NCBI GenBank assembly: GCA_019916065.1
Contig: CM034242.1
Span: 9,802,879 to 9,866,878, forward strand
DNA: 64,000 nt
Source: Vitellaria paradoxa
Taxonomy: Eukaryota > Streptophyta > Magnoliopsida > Ericales > Sapotaceae
Direction of reading: 5' to 3'
Shown: in pieces, positions 11,602 through 24,636 of the stretch
How the letters are laid out: the number at the start of each line of letters is the position of its first letter
How positions within the stretch are numbered: the first letter of the stretch is position 1
The notes under the pieces: generated by a model
Database searches by the model: none
The model's input: the letters and a program-made list of their open reading frames with translations, nothing else
What the model was told of the DNA's origin: nothing
Program-made: the position numbers and the translations under genes

Positions 11602-12641
11602 GAAACAGTATCAGTACTGTTTTGAAGATATCTCAAAATACTAATCAACTCCATGGATTTCTCTTGTCCAAAACTTATCATCTGCTTATAATTCATGGTG
11701 CTATTTTGAAAACAGTATCGATAAAACAGTACCGGTACTCTTTTGAATCAGTACTGTTTTCATACTGCCTAAAAAACATCAATCGATACATCAAACAAAC
11801 CAACGATACGAGCCAACATCATCATATTTTTTGAAACAGTACCGGTACTGTTTTGAAGATAGCTCAAAACGCCAATCGACCCCATGGATTTCTCTTACCC
11901 TTAAAACTCGTCATCTGCTTATAATTCATGGTGCTATTTTGAAAACAATACCGGTACTGTTTTGAAAACAGTACCGATAAAACAGTACCGGTACTGTTTT
12001 GGACCGGTACTGTTTTCATATTGCCTAAAAAATATCAATCGACACATAATAAAAACCAACGATACGAGCCAATATCATCATATTTTTTGAAACAGTACCG
12101 GTACTATTTTGAAGATAGCTCAAAAAGCCAATCGGCTCTATGGATTTCTCTTGCCCTTAAAACTCGTCATCCGCTTATAATTCATGGTACTGTTTTGAAA
12201 ACAGTACCGATAAAACAGTACCGGTACTGTGTTGAAAACAGTACCGATAAAACAGTACCAGTACTGTTTTGGACCGGTACTGTTTTCATATTACGTAAAA
12301 AACATCAATCGATATATAACACAAACCAACCATACGAGCCAACATCATCATATTTTTTGAAACAGTACCGGTACTGTTTTGAAGATAGCTCAAAACGTTG
12401 ATCGGCCCAATAGATTTCTCTTGCCCTTAAAACTCGTCATCCGCTTATAATTCATGGTACTGTTTTGAAAACAGTACCGATAAAACAGTACCGGTACTGT
12501 TTTGGACCGGTACTGTTTTCATACTGCCTAAAAAAGATGAATCGATACATAACATAAACCAACCATACGAGCCAACATCATCATATTTTTTGAAACAGTA
12601 CCGGTACTGTTTTGAAAATAGTTCAAAACGCCAATCGGTAA
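11602..12641. repeat. Palindrome-rich tandem array, four units plus a partial
   Basis: Units start with GAAACAGTA at 11602, 11833, 12089, 12359 and 12592 (the last about 50 bp long), giving periods of 231, 256, 270 and 233 bp. Each contains several copies of the perfect palindrome ACAGTACCGGTACTGT or its half, plus constant blocks such as CTCGTCATCTGCTTATAATT and ACGAGCCAACATCATCATA. Period differences come from gain or loss of the inner module AACAGTACCGATAAAACAGT. Open frames in it are by-products of the repeat. Confidence 0.9.
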
Positions 12642-13012
12642 AATCAATCCATGAAGAAGATAGGCCAAATAAGTTCTATCTTCTTAATATCTTCACGACT
12701 AAAACTGTAAATAATGAAACTGAAAATAAGGAAAGAAAAAAAAATGGAAGAAGCGTGATTCTTGGTAAACATATCTTCACGTGATTCCCGGAATTCCTGG
12801 AAATAACTTGCGTAACTTTGTTATAGAAATAAAGGATATTATCGGTATATTAGAAACTATATTTAAAATAAATTCGTGAGACCCACTCAAAAGTGTGACT
12901 TAAATACAAAACTTTCCACATTAATGTGACTTAAAAGCAATACTTTTTTTTGGGTGTGACTAATAGTTTTAAAAGATTACAAAATATGACTTGGATACAA
13001 TTTTTCGATTTT

Positions 13013-13444
13013 TTTTTGTTAACTATTGGGCCGAGCGCAAAAAATGAAACTTAAATTTTGAATTCCAAGTCTGTTCGCTTGAATTCATTTATTTTTTAGT
13101 ACTTTGAGATAAAAATAATTTTAAAAATTATAAAAATTTTCAAACATAATCATCAACCCCACCCCCACAAAAAATAAATAAATAAATCATCTATGCCGAA
13201 AAAGGAATGTACAATTATTCAGTATTGCTAGAATCTCGATCAAATAAAAGGCTGTGCCATATTTGACCAGCATGAAGTGTATTACTCAAAACCAACTGAT
13301 CAAGAAACAGTCTGCACCGATCAATCTTTACAATGGGAAGGAACATGGAACGCTTACGGGCATTTCATTGTCAGCAAACATAAGAAATTACACAATGAAA
13401 TAAACAAGAATTGTCAACTCCTAAAAACTGTAAAGCAGGTGAAT
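13013..13444. other. Downstream spacer / 3' region of the VAP gene
   Basis: From about 13200 the composition becomes gene-like and it runs into the VAP stop codon, so part is probably 3' UTR. No separate gene seen. Confidence 0.4.
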
Positions 13445-16400
13445 TTATTCTGCTATGGGTGAAGATAATAAAAGGTTTAACAGGAATCCCACCATGATTC
13501 CGATAAGTCCAACAAAGAAAGCAAATTTGAAGGAGAAGCCAGGATCACTTTTCCGATACTTCCTTCTCTTCAGCATTTCCTGAAAAAGTATTAATGACAG
13601 CATTCTTCTATGTGAGCAGCTCCATAAAGGGTGCAATACTTGAAAAAAGAGAGGCTGACATAACTCAGTGACTTGTGATCGGAGGGGACCGTAGATGTAT
13701 TCATAATTTAAAAGATTCAATTGTCCAGATGCATTTACTTATTTTTTTGAAGTATGAATGCATCTAAACCGTTGGATTTAAATCCAACTGTTTCCGAGCA
13801 TAAGTCACCGAGCTGACATAACTTACTATGTCTGCCCCCCAAATCCGTAATATTTTTTTTGTGAAGGACAGTGTATGCTGACTCTCACTATCCGATCGAA
13901 ACTATTATTGATCACATTCTACGACTAAAGAAATAGGACTACAAATCCATTCATCCGAGATTCACATCTATCCAAACGGTGCACGAGTGGAAATGACATG
14001 ACAAAATCCTATATTGTCAGTTGGATCAAGCCAATAGAAATATGTGAAATTAATCTCCATGGATGTCCATAACAAGTTAATAACTCTGGCTAATTAGTAA
14101 AAAATCATTGAATGATTAACCAGTTCTGAACATCCAAATGGGTTCCCTTTATGTGGCACAATGTTATCTTAGAATCACTCCTGGAAAATTGCATCCTCTG
14201 CTTTGGCTTGAGTTGATACGTCAAAATGTCATGGAACATTATTAATGCATATCTATATTTGCAAAAAATATTAAGAAGGTCAGGTTTGAATTAACCAAGT
14301 CAAATAAGTTATTTCAAAATTACCTTTTTTGCTTCTCTGAATCTTACTTAGAAGTATCTATATCTGGTCTGTACGTCTGATGAAATCCCAATAATTGTCA
14401 TTAAGATAGAAATTTAACAGCTGGATGCTCATATCCGTATGTGCATATATTAATATATATAAAAAGTAAACCAAATCATAAACAATCATTTGGGGAAAAA
14501 AGAAATGGATCACACTAACCAGTTCCTTTTGCAGTTGCTGTGTTTGTCGTACAGCTACATCTCTTTCATCCTTAAGACGCTGCAACCCGTGATTCTGTAT
14601 AAAGATAATGACAAAAACAATTCCACACACAAAAACCGTGTATCATCCCAAAAAGCCAGTGAAAATTTAATATTATTGCAAAAAATATATGCGTCCGCAC
14701 TAAAGACTAATAAACTGAGGCCCTCATGAGGGCAAGGGCAATTTAGCAGAAAGACCCCTACCAATTGAAATGAATATCACCAGTTCCAACTCCATCAGCA
14801 TTACCTACCTCCTGGTGAGGTGCATGACGAGCTCTACGAGATTAGTTTCATGGGAAAAGCCCAAGTATGAATTTATGTATGCATGTATAAAGACCAGTGA
14901 ACTGAGGACCAAGACGTAGCAGACACGCAACGAAGAACTACATAATCACATGACTGACTGACAGTTGTCACATCTCCTGTTTCACTATTTAAAACCATTC
15001 TTCCTTACAGACGTGTTTAAAAAAAAAAAAAGAGGCCAATGCATCCCCCCTCTACAAACTAACAGCAAAACTGAAACCAAATGATCGTATGATTTCTAGC
15101 CACTGAAGAAGCATCTAGTATACCCATAGGATCCACCATTTTCTAGGCATTGCACAAGGTAAAGGTTTGATATCATTTCCATTGAGAGGTGACCAAGTTG
15201 GAGTTTTAGAAAACATGCAATGCCTTCAAAATGGCAGTTGAAGGATACACTTAATAACATAATAAAGAGAAATATACCGGTTGCTAAAGGTTTAATCTCT
15301 GTTCTATTAAGAGGTGACCAAGTAAGAATTTGAGAAAGCATGCAATGCCTTAAAAAAATGATAGTCGATGGATGCACTTTGTAACATTATAAAGAGAGAG
15401 ATATGATTGCTTGCATTACAGATCTTGAATGCTCTAAATTCAGTTTTAATAACATCTAACTACAGCTTAACAAAAAAGAAGTATTGTTGACGTTTACACA
15501 GCCTCACAGGCATGAAGTATTGTTAAACCTTCATATATTTCAGAGCAGTTGATATGCCAGTCTTTGAAACAAATCCTATCTGATCCCATCAACCAACCCA
15601 CCGCAAATGAAAATGGAAGACAACATTCTACATAATTTACATCATATACAACGAGACAAAAACAATTCAGGAGTATCTGTTGAAAAGCATATGAGCAAAT
15701 GAAAACAATCAGAGAACTAATGCAGTAAAGAACGTCCATACTCACATCATCAAGGCTTGAAAAACTCTGAGACTGCGATTGGCGACCAAAAAAAAAAAAG
15801 GAATTATGACCTAGAAAGTTTGACACTACCTTTCATAAATATCAAAATCTAAAAGAAAAAGGTTATTCTATCAGAATTTTTCACAAGAAAATGCAACAAG
15901 AATGATGTGGCAGTCGCATTACTGTAATAAAAATACATTGTGGTGGATTGTTTTTTCAAAATGATAAGTCCACAATCATACCACATCATTCTGGTTAAAA
16001 ATTCAAGAAAAAATTTCAGATTATTTAGCGTTATCTGCTGGAATGCAAAATGGAAACTAGTTTTTGTTTTTTGGGGGGGGGGGGGCATCATCAAATGGTG
16101 ACAGAGGGCAAACAACGTTAAATTGGAATGAAATATTCCTTTTTTTAACTGAACAATGAGATGGAGAAAATGAAATCTACCGAGAACTGTAAAAATACCA
16201 AACTTAAACAGAAGATCATTAGCAGAACTCACAGAGTTGCTTCGATTAATGCCCTTAAATGCATCATCTTCTGAATTCCCAAGGGCTGCGTGAGGAGAGA
16301 GATAGACAACCCTAAGCTTGCATTCCTCTATTGTCTTTCCACCATCTTTATTAAACTGGGTGCAACAATGTCCATAATTTGTGCACAAGAAAGTGATACC

Positions 16401-18903
16401 AATCATTTTTTGTCAATTTCAAAGTAATGTAATCAAGAGAAGAAAATGAAAGTCACTGTTCTCCAAGTAAAACTTCTTACAGTATCATGTGGAAGCACAT
16501 CAACATCAGTATGTGGAGGCACCATAGTGCTCTGCAGGAGAAATTTATCCTTGCATTGCATGCCAGGAGGGTATTCTTTTTGAGATTGGAGGGTGACTAC
16601 AGATTGAAATGAGCTTTAGAACAGACAATAGCTCACTGACATTGGAACTATATCACCACAACAAAGTAGTATACCAGCACAAGCAACTGATATGTCATAG
16701 GTCCAAGCCAGTAAAGTAGGTATCATGCATTATAAACTGAAACCCTGACCCAGGATATCAACTAACAAATACTTAAATCTCTAACAACCATGCAACGTGA
16801 ACATTTCTTAAGAGGAATAATATTCATGATGGATGTAACACATTTCTTGCTGTAACATGTTTCTCACATATTTGGTCAAATGCTGAGCATGCCTTCCAAA
16901 TTTCATTTATTTACTTGTTTACAATTACAAACAAACCAATATAGGCCAATCTAGGCTGTCTAGCACCATTTTAATGCAAGAAAGAAGAAAAGTCATACGA
17001 AAAGGAACCAGACAATAGAGTATTATCTGGTATACTTACGAATGCTCTATTTGTTAAGCTATAGAGTTAGTACTATCAAACTGCTAATATATAAATTAGA
17101 ATTATTAATCAATAGTATGTTAAGTTGTTGTGCTCATGCCACACACATGGCAAATCAGTTATAGCATTTAAAGACCAGTGCATAGTTGGAAACCCTAAAA
17201 CAGTATCCACATTCCCTACCAGAAGATCATGACAAATTAAAGAGCATCACCTCTTATGACACATGAGTCCCACGGCTGTATAACACCAGTGTTTGGTCGG
17301 ACAAAATATTTCTTTGGTGAAGTGGTTTTGACCTAGCAGAAAAACATCAGAGGTATACTTAATTAACTGACAGTAGCTATAAAAATATACCTACACTAGC
17401 GAGTAACTTTATATATTTGTCAAGAGAAAAGACCTTGAAGGCAACATAATGTTCTGCATTGTTCGAAACTTTAAGATCACAGTAGCTTTGTTTTTCCAGC
17501 TCAACTAATCACAAGAATGTCAGAACTTCGTCAGAGTTTTTTTTAGATCCATATTATGAGGAAAAAAAAGAATAACAAAGAATGAAAAAAAAAATTATTT
17601 CAGACAAAAAGAATTATTTGTTTAACTATGAGCAATTTTAAATAAATATAAGCACCAGGTGGATGCAGTGCAAGCAGCAAGAATTAATTTCTCTAAATTG
17701 AACTCCATGCCTTGGAAGAAGCACTAAATTAATTTCAACCATATACAAAAAAATAGGTGAGAACAATTGAAACTGCTTTGGTTTCCCCCAAATCATTTTG
17801 CCCTGTATAATCGAGAGACTTGTAAACTGGGCTGCTCTCTCTCTCTCTCTCTTTTTTTTTTGGGTTCTTTTTTTTTTTTTAATTTTTTTACCGCTTGAGA
17901 GCATCCAAACATGCCCTTTCACAAAGCCCGGACCCCCACTTTTCTTTATGTTCCCCTAATAGATGTATACTCTTGCTTTAGAGTTGAACAGTCTCTTTTT
18001 CTGATTTTGTCACCTATGTCAACAGCCACCGCCAACTAGCTAGCTTCTTCTCAAACAATCCCAAAAACACCTGTTACTTGTCTCAAATGTAATCACTGTT
18101 TTACTCATGTTCTTCGTTGCAAAGTACGACGTGGTCATTTCCCATCAGCCATCTTATTTTCATTTCACCCCAGCCAACCCCAAGTAATATCACGTCACCG
18201 AATTTCATAGAACCGCAGATGAGATAGAGCATTGAAACCCAAATATATCCATTGCTAGCTCATGTATACACAATATATATGTGTGATCCATTAGCAGGTA
18301 TTTTGAGAAATGATTCCCTAACTTAAAAAAAAAAAAAAAGTTAAACCAAATTTATGTCAGGTAAAACCGCTAAGGGCATATTTGTTTTGGGAGTAACAGA
18401 TGATAAATTTTACTAAAATAATTTTTATCCTTAAAAAGAGATAGTAACAATTACATTGGATAATTAAGAAGGTAAATTGTTATTTAAGAGAAAGATCAGT
18501 AATGGAAATAATAAAAAAATTACAACTTTTTTTTCTTGTTATTTGTGTAACATTCCTTTACGTACATAATTTTTTACCCTTGAATTTTTTATCTCATACC
18601 AAACATTTCTTTACATAATTTCGATTAATTTATACTCATTCCAAATATAATTAATTTTTATCTTTTCATAATTTATAATTTTTAGCATTTAAACATAATA
18701 TAATTGTTATCGGATAACATTTGCTACCTCAAATTAAAATTGAATTTTACCCCGACTGAAGCTAATTTAAACAAATATCTGAGAAATGCGAGAGAGAGAG
18801 AGAGAGGGGGGGAAGAGACAGGGAAACGGTTGGAGAGATTGTGCATACATTGGAACTTAAGCTCTTCAGGATGAACAGCAATCAACTGGCCAGTACCAGC
18901 CAT
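13445..18903 (-). CDS. Vesicle-associated protein (VAP27/PVA family), closest to VAP2-1 type
   Basis: Tail-anchored ER protein that binds FFAT-like motifs and tethers the ER to other membranes. Minus-strand exons: 18849-18903, 17434-17504, 17251-17332, 16481-16596, 16233-16355, 15746-15772, 14520-14594 and 13445-13579; all phases close, giving 227 aa. The MSP domain spans about residues 6-130, with the VAP signature TTSPKKYFVRPNTGVIQPWD in exon 3. A short coiled coil follows (about 163-190, QRLKDERDVAVRQTQQLQKE), then a basic stretch and one C-terminal membrane helix (about 200-220, FAFFVGLIGIMVGFLLNLLL). The start MAGTGQLIAVHPEELKF matches the family. One oddity is G where most relatives have D in EYPPDMQCK. 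Length fits the 220-residue Arabidopsis VAP2-1. Confidence 0.95.
13651..13825. mobile_element. Foldback MITE in VAP intron 7
   Basis: The left arm GCTGACATAACTCAGTGACT is mirrored, imperfectly, by the right end around AGTCACCGAGCTGACATAAC. Between the arms are ATGCATTTAC and its inverse partner AATGCATCT, with the self-complementary TTGGATTTAAATCCAA inside the right half. Confidence 0.5.
15159..15404. repeat. Imperfect tandem duplication (about 125 bp) in VAP intron 6
   Basis: Two consecutive blocks share AGAGGTGACCAAGT, CATGCAATGCCTT and ACATTATAAAGAGA-like segments in the same order. Divergence is about a quarter of positions, so it is old. Confidence 0.65.
18374..18740. mobile_element. 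Harbinger-like element fragment in VAP intron 1
   Basis: Left end GGGCATATTTGTTTTGGGAG after TAA, same family as 58770-59746 and 6554-8237. The right end is blurred near 18740. It lies only about 100 bp from exon 1. Confidence 0.55.
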
Positions 18904-19332
18904 GGTGGATGATAGCAACAGCAAATTATCGATCCACCAAACCAGCAGCAACAAGCAAACAATCAATCAAACCTCATACACCCACCACGACCTGTCATAC
19001 AGGACGAAACAAAAAAAGAAGAAACAAACCCTTAGTCTAAAGTTGCGTAGCACAGAGAGAGAAGATAGAGAGCGGATACAGAGAAAGTGAAGAAAACAAA
19101 CAAAACAAAACAAAAGAAGTAATAGACTGAGCCGAAAATTGAGGATCGAAAGGGGACTAACATGTGGCAGCAGGAGGTCTCCAAAGCGAGAACGACGGAG
19201 GGAGAGAGGAGAGCGAACCTGCCTCGCTCCAATTCCGGCTTTGAAAATTCAGCCATCAAGATCGGGTTTCCCCCCGGCGCTCAACAAATGTAATCTGGTT
19301 CCTGTTGCATATATGCGCTTGTATCTGTACGT

Positions 19333-19334
<2 letters not shown>

Positions 19335-19368
<34 letters not shown>
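19335..19368. repeat. (AG)n microsatellite upstream of VAP
   Basis: Uninterrupted AG tract 430 bp upstream of the VAP start codon (CT on the coding strand). Confidence 0.93.
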
Positions 19369-19371
<3 letters not shown>

Positions 19372-20004
19372 GTAGAATTGGAATGACGCGTGCAACTCAA
19401 CGAGGCGGTTGCCGGATGTGGGATCGGATGACGTGTCGCCATGGCAATTGATTTCGAAAATCAGTTATTTTCTTGCTGCCACCAGAACAGGTGGTGCGCT
19501 TTGAGGAGTCGGACGCGCTGCAAGGATTGTTGTACATTGCCGTGCTATAAGCAGTTAAAGAAACGCTAGATTGAGGTTCATACAAGTAATAGAAGAAAAA
19601 AAAAAACAAAAAAACAAAACAAAAAAAAATTTGTTTACTGCTGCTTTAAGGGTAACATACGTATTGCAAAATGGATGCTTGGTTATCTCGTAAAAAATCG
19701 TAAAAAAAAAAAAAAAAAAAGAGGGAGAGAAAAAAACTCAAATTTTTATTAAATTTCATTATTTGTAACTTTTATACTAATTTTTTTTGTAAAAGCTGGC
19801 CATTCAAACGCCTGAACAGCCAGACAAAATAACCAAATGGCTTAAAATACATTTAGAGAGTTCGTTTAAAATACAAAATGTTAATATAAATTAGTAAAAG
19901 TTATAGTCTCATAATGCGTATGATGCGTAAAAAGTCGGAGTTTTAGAAAGATTTATAGTAAAATATTGAGTTTCAAAGAGAAAAATTCATGGCTTAAATA
20001 TTAA

Positions 20005-20353
20005 GGCCTCGTTTGGTTGGTCAAAAATTACCAAAACTTACAAAAAAGTATAAATATGTGCTTACTTTTACTAACTTTTGTTTTTTTTTTTTTTCTGTAC
20101 ATTTACTTTCAAATTTTAAAATTTACAAACTTTTACAAAAAAGTTACAAAAAATTACCTATTTTTTTAACTTTTTCCAACATTTGTTAGTTTTTTGATAC
20201 GATTTTTAATCAAAACCGTTGGAACAACCTACTTTTTACCGTTTCAACAGATTCTTTTTGGTGGATTTTGATTAATTTTTTAAACGTTAAAAAATGATTG
20301 ACATAACCCACTTTTTCCAACTCTTTGTACTTTTTCACAATCCAAACCGCCTC
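20005..20353. mobile_element. Harbinger-like element with TAA duplication
   Basis: Starts GGCCTCGTTTGGTTGG and ends ACAATCCAAACCGCCTC, with TAA on both sides (20002-20004 and 20354-20356). Interior rich in TTACAAAAAAGT-like repeats. Confidence 0.7.
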
Positions 20354-20549
20354 TAAATTTAAAACATTCAGACTTAAACAAATTTTATGGCTTAAAATAC
20401 TAACTTCAAACAAAATTACTGATTTAACTATCGGGATAAGATTAAATAAAATTAACTAATTTAAGATGAATAAATGCTTGTATATATGCATGGGTCATAA
20501 CAATGTCACAAAATTGTGCAGTTTTGTTGAAGCAATTGTTCGGCAAAAA

Positions 20550-20880
20550 TTTTTACGCTCTTCTCCGTTGACCCCTTCTCTCCCTTATTCATTGAAATCC
20601 CCTTCCGGTGGCCTGCAAGCAAGAATATAATAAAATAAAGTGGTCGGAGTTAGTCCCCGACCAAGGACACTCCAATACTTAAGTCAGTTTCCCGTATATA
20701 TGATAAGCTCATGTAAGTAAAGAGTGAGAGAGAGAAGATCAGAGAAAAAGGAGCCGAAAAGAAGATCCTTCCGCTGTCTTTGTTTTTGGTATTTATAGAT
20801 GGAGTGTTTGTTTTGCTTTCTGTTGATTTGACTATCACTTTATTTTGATGTGACTTAAAGGGAAAGTGGGTGACTAACAT
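20550..20880. mobile_element. Possible LTR-retrotransposon remnant
   Basis: The sequence CCTTCCGGTGGCCTGCAAGC, then CCCCGACCAAGGACACTCCA and ATACTTAAGTCAGTTTC, resembles a segment common in plant LTRs (TCCGATGCTTAAGTTAG type). No second LTR, primer-binding site or polyprotein is visible, so at best this is a solo or broken LTR. Confidence 0.35.
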
Positions 20881-21925
20881 TAAATGTCAGATGATATAAG
20901 TTTCGAGAGTCGTGTGGTAGTTTAGTACATAAAGTAATTATACAACGTAACTAGCAAACTATTTAATTCTAATTTAACTAGAATATACCCCCTGTTCGGG
21001 AGTGTAATTTATGGTCGACAGACCACTCTTATGGTCGAGCAAGTTATTTTTATGCCTCACAACAATCATATCAAAAGGTTAGAATGTCATATTCTAGGGA
21101 CGGCGAGTTACAATCTTTTTCCCACAAATTTCAACTGAGGGGTATGAATCGTCTTAAGTGAACAACCTAGTCCATACATCACTTTTATCGTTGTTATTTT
21201 ATCATTGTGTAATTGCGAAGATTTCATTGTATTTCTATTGTTAACATTCACGATTGCACACTCAATCTAGCACACATCCAAATTCATGCGAAGAAATTGA
21301 GTTGCGTCAAAAAAAGATTTTCATAATTATTATTTTTTTCTTATCTTTTCTTATTTATTAGTTAATTGTGTTTGAAGTTCAGAAATTGAAATCTAAAATT
21401 AGATTAAATGCATAGTGTCAGTTATAATAAAGGTGTAAATAAAATAAAATCCTTCTATCCTCTTGTATTATCAGAGTGTTATTTTGTAATAATTTGAGTA
21501 TTTTAATAATATATAAGTATTTCTTTATCACAAATCATAGTCCACAAAGCTAAAATGACGTATTTGTAAAGTTTTTATATTGTAGGAGTATGTATTCTAA
21601 TTATTAAACTTAGTAACATCATTTTGTAATTCATGTATGATTTAATATAATTTATAATAGTTATGACGTCACATGAATATAGGTGTAACTGATGAAAGAA
21701 TTTAGAACTAGTGAGTGTAATTTTTTTTTAATAATTATTACTAGCTAATATATTAAATTTGGATGAAAAATGATAGTATGGGAGAAAAATTAAAAGAAAA
21801 AAAAAGAAAAAGAAAAGAAATGAAATAGAGAGGGGAAGAAGAATACAAGAGAAAAGGAAGGGGGGGAGGAGTCGCATGTGAAAGTTTACGGTGGTTATAA
21901 TAGGGCAAGGAATCATTATGTAATG

Positions 21926-22092
21926 GATGTGTTTGGAGTTGTATAAAAATATATAAAATAAAATAAAATTATAAAAGTAAATGTCTCGTAATTTTTATAG
22001 TGAGTGAAAATTTTAAATTTTATTATCTCGTAATTCGTATTTGTAAAATTTTGTAAAATTTTATTTTATTTGAGTGAACTCCAAACAGAGCC
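21926..22092. mobile_element. Tourist-like MITE
   Basis: GGATGTGTTTGGAGTTG on the left, AACTCCAAACAGAGCC inverted on the right. It shares ATCTCGTAATTCGTA with the other copies. No clear target duplication. Confidence 0.55.
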
Positions 22093-22175
22093 AATATAGT
22101 TCACCTAATTTGTACCAATAACTAACCTTTTTCTTACACGCATTCAATTGCTTTTAGTTCTTCGCAAAGGCCAAG

Positions 22176-22503
22176 GGAGCGTTTGTTAGCAAAAATTTTA
22201 GTAAAAAAATTATTAATTTTTAAATTTTGAGTATTTAGTAAATTATTAATTTTTATTTTTTTTACTTTATTACAATAATTTTTTAATTTAAAATTTTTTA
22301 AAAATTGTTAAAAATTACTAAAAATTATTCAAAGTTACTAAAAAATTATCAAAGTTACCAAAATTTTTATTAAATATCTAAAAGTTATAAAAAATTACCA
22401 AAAAATTACTACTTATTTTATCAAACACATTAAAAATTGTAGATAATAATTATTGATAACAAATATTAAAAATTATTAAAACAAATGTGCCTTCAAACGC
22501 TCC
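22176..22503. mobile_element. Harbinger-like AT-rich element
   Basis: Perfect terminal GGAGCGTTTG and CAAACGCTCC; the interior is built of AAAAATTACTAAAAATTA-like repeats. Flanking triplets AAG/TAG differ by one base. Same family as 26032-26372. Confidence 0.6.
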
Positions 22504-22609
22504 TAGCTCTAGCTAACAAGTCGACGTTCAATTGCTTTTGTATCCTTCAAAAGAAATGGGTCGTTGTCATCTTGAACTTTGAGTGGTTAGGTTAAAATTT
22601 AATGATTTA

Positions 22610-22766
22610 GTGTGTGTTTAGAGTGATAAAAAGTGAAAAAAATAAGATAAATTGAGAAAAAATTATAAATTTATAATGCGTGCAGTGAAGTGCAGTGAAA
22701 GAAAAAAATTAACGTGATAAAAAGTTTACAAAAATTATAAAATTTTTTAGAACTTCAAACAACGCC
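22610..22766. mobile_element. Tourist-like MITE with TTA duplication
   Basis: GTGTGTGTTTAGAGTGATAA on the left, AACTTCAAACAACGCC on the right; TTA at 22607-22609 and 22767-22769. Contains the family core ATAATGCGTGCAGTGAAG. Confidence 0.75.
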
Positions 22767-24636
22767 TTAAATATAATCTTAAATTTTAATCTGGCAATAG
22801 CGTGCGCTGTCAATTCTTCCGGATCCATCCAAAAGACCAACTCTTATCAACTTGACTAATCTATTTTGCTGCAAGGGAAAAAGTTGGTTATGGGTGAGCG
22901 CATGCATGACGTTAATCGATCGTAGTTTCCTTCTACACCTTTACCTAAAATCTTAGGATTAGTTTGAGAAAATAAATAAATAAAATTTTCTATAACTAAC
23001 TAACAAGAAGCAAGGACTTAGGTCATTATTTGATCAAAGTTTGGAATTTTCTAAGTGAGATCTTAAATTCAACTTCAAGAAGAGTTATTTTTTTGGAGTT
23101 ACTCCCACGAGCTGTTTAACTAAATTAGAAGGGTACTCATGATTGATCTGGAAATCAGTGTGTGGGATGTGTACTTCTCCCCATTACACACCAAAAAAAA
23201 AAAATAATAGCTAATTATTAAAAAATTAATTTTTTGTGTTTACAAAAAAAGAACAAAAAATTAAATTTTTAATAACTAGCTTTTTAACTTCTTGTTAATT
23301 AGATATTTTTACCCTTCCTATTTAAAAGAAATTTGAAATATAAGAGGATATTTTTTATCATTTTAGAAAAGGCTAAAAAACTGCGTTGCATTGTCCAAAT
23401 AAACCTTATTCTAAAATTTACGCTTTTAATTATATTACACTTTAATTTATTGTAATGCAATTTTGTTCTAATTTTTATTCAAAAAATTTTCATTAACGGA
23501 TTATATGACCAATTTTTAGAAAAAAGTTATAAAAATTATCTATTTTATTTTATATTTCAATCAAAATACTCACTTTTATTCATGGAACAATAAATAGTTA
23601 GAAGTGTATATTTTGATGCAAATATTAAAGAAAATATGCGCTTATTCTTATTACTTTTTTTAATCCATAAAAAAATATCATCGTGGCCCGTTAATGAAAA
23701 TTTTCTATATATAAACGAATTTAAAAAAAAAAAAAAAGAATCAGACTGTAATAAATTAGAAGTGTGAAGGTTCAATTGTTACAATTAAAAGTGCAAATCC
23801 TGAATTAAAATTTTTTATTTATTATTAATTGAAAAGGTAATCAAATTTTACTCTCCCATGTTTGAAAATATTTCACCCTTGAAATTGATATTATTTTAAA
23901 ATAAGGAATTCAGTTAAATTAATTTAATTTGATAAACAAGATTTTGTATTTGAAATACATTTGAATTCAAGAATTGAATTGAAATTCTTAACTTTAAAAC
24001 TTGAGCATAATTAAATTGATTTGAAAAAATATTAAATTTACATTTGTTATATATAACTCATTTTTTATAAGGAAAAAAACTAGTGAGAAAGTAGGGTAAT
24101 GAAATGAGGAATAATTATTAGTGAGAAAGAGGAATTAAAGTAAAATAATAAATATAAACGTGAATTTATTCATTTACTTAAATGCTGAATAAGAGAATCA
24201 ACTTTCCCCAAATTTTATTGTTTTAGACTAGATATCAAATGGTAAAAAAAATTCTGAATTTGAATTATGAAATAAAATCAAATCCAACTCAAAAAGATCT
24301 CTTTTCAATTCTAAATATGAGAATCCATCCATTTATTTGGATAGTTAAAGAAGAGAATCAGCACTCACTAAATTTTATTATTTTGGACTAAATGTCAAAT
24401 GATATGAAAATTTCAAAATTTTGACCATAAAATTAAATCAAATCTAACTCATAAAAGTCTTATTATGATCTAAAGCATTAACATTTATGGTAATTATTAT
24501 CAAATAAAATTAAATTTCACCAATTCGACTAACGTATTGGGGTTTGGCCAAAAAAATGATCCTTATCTAATTTAAAATTCAAGACATAATCCCTTGTAAT
24601 TTAAATTAATGTGTACAATTAATAAGAATCTATTAA

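Larger units (their letters stand above)
11130..13012. mobile_element. Possible non-autonomous element with inverted subterminal repeats around a tandem array
   Basis: On the left, 11150-11233 carries GGATTTAAGTCATACTC and ATAAGTCACACTTGC. On the right, 12886-13005 carries the inverse arrangement several times (AAGTGTGACTTAAATAC, TGTGACTTAAAAG, TATGACTTGGATAC). Between them lie the 81-bp triplicate and the palindromic array. Exact ends and target duplication are not resolved, so a transposon is inferred, not shown. Confidence 0.4.

Noticed and set aside
11622..12784. Several plus-strand open frames rich in YRY and KQY repeats
   Set aside because: They follow the tandem array period and lack start context, splice logic and codon structure; the palindromes explain them.
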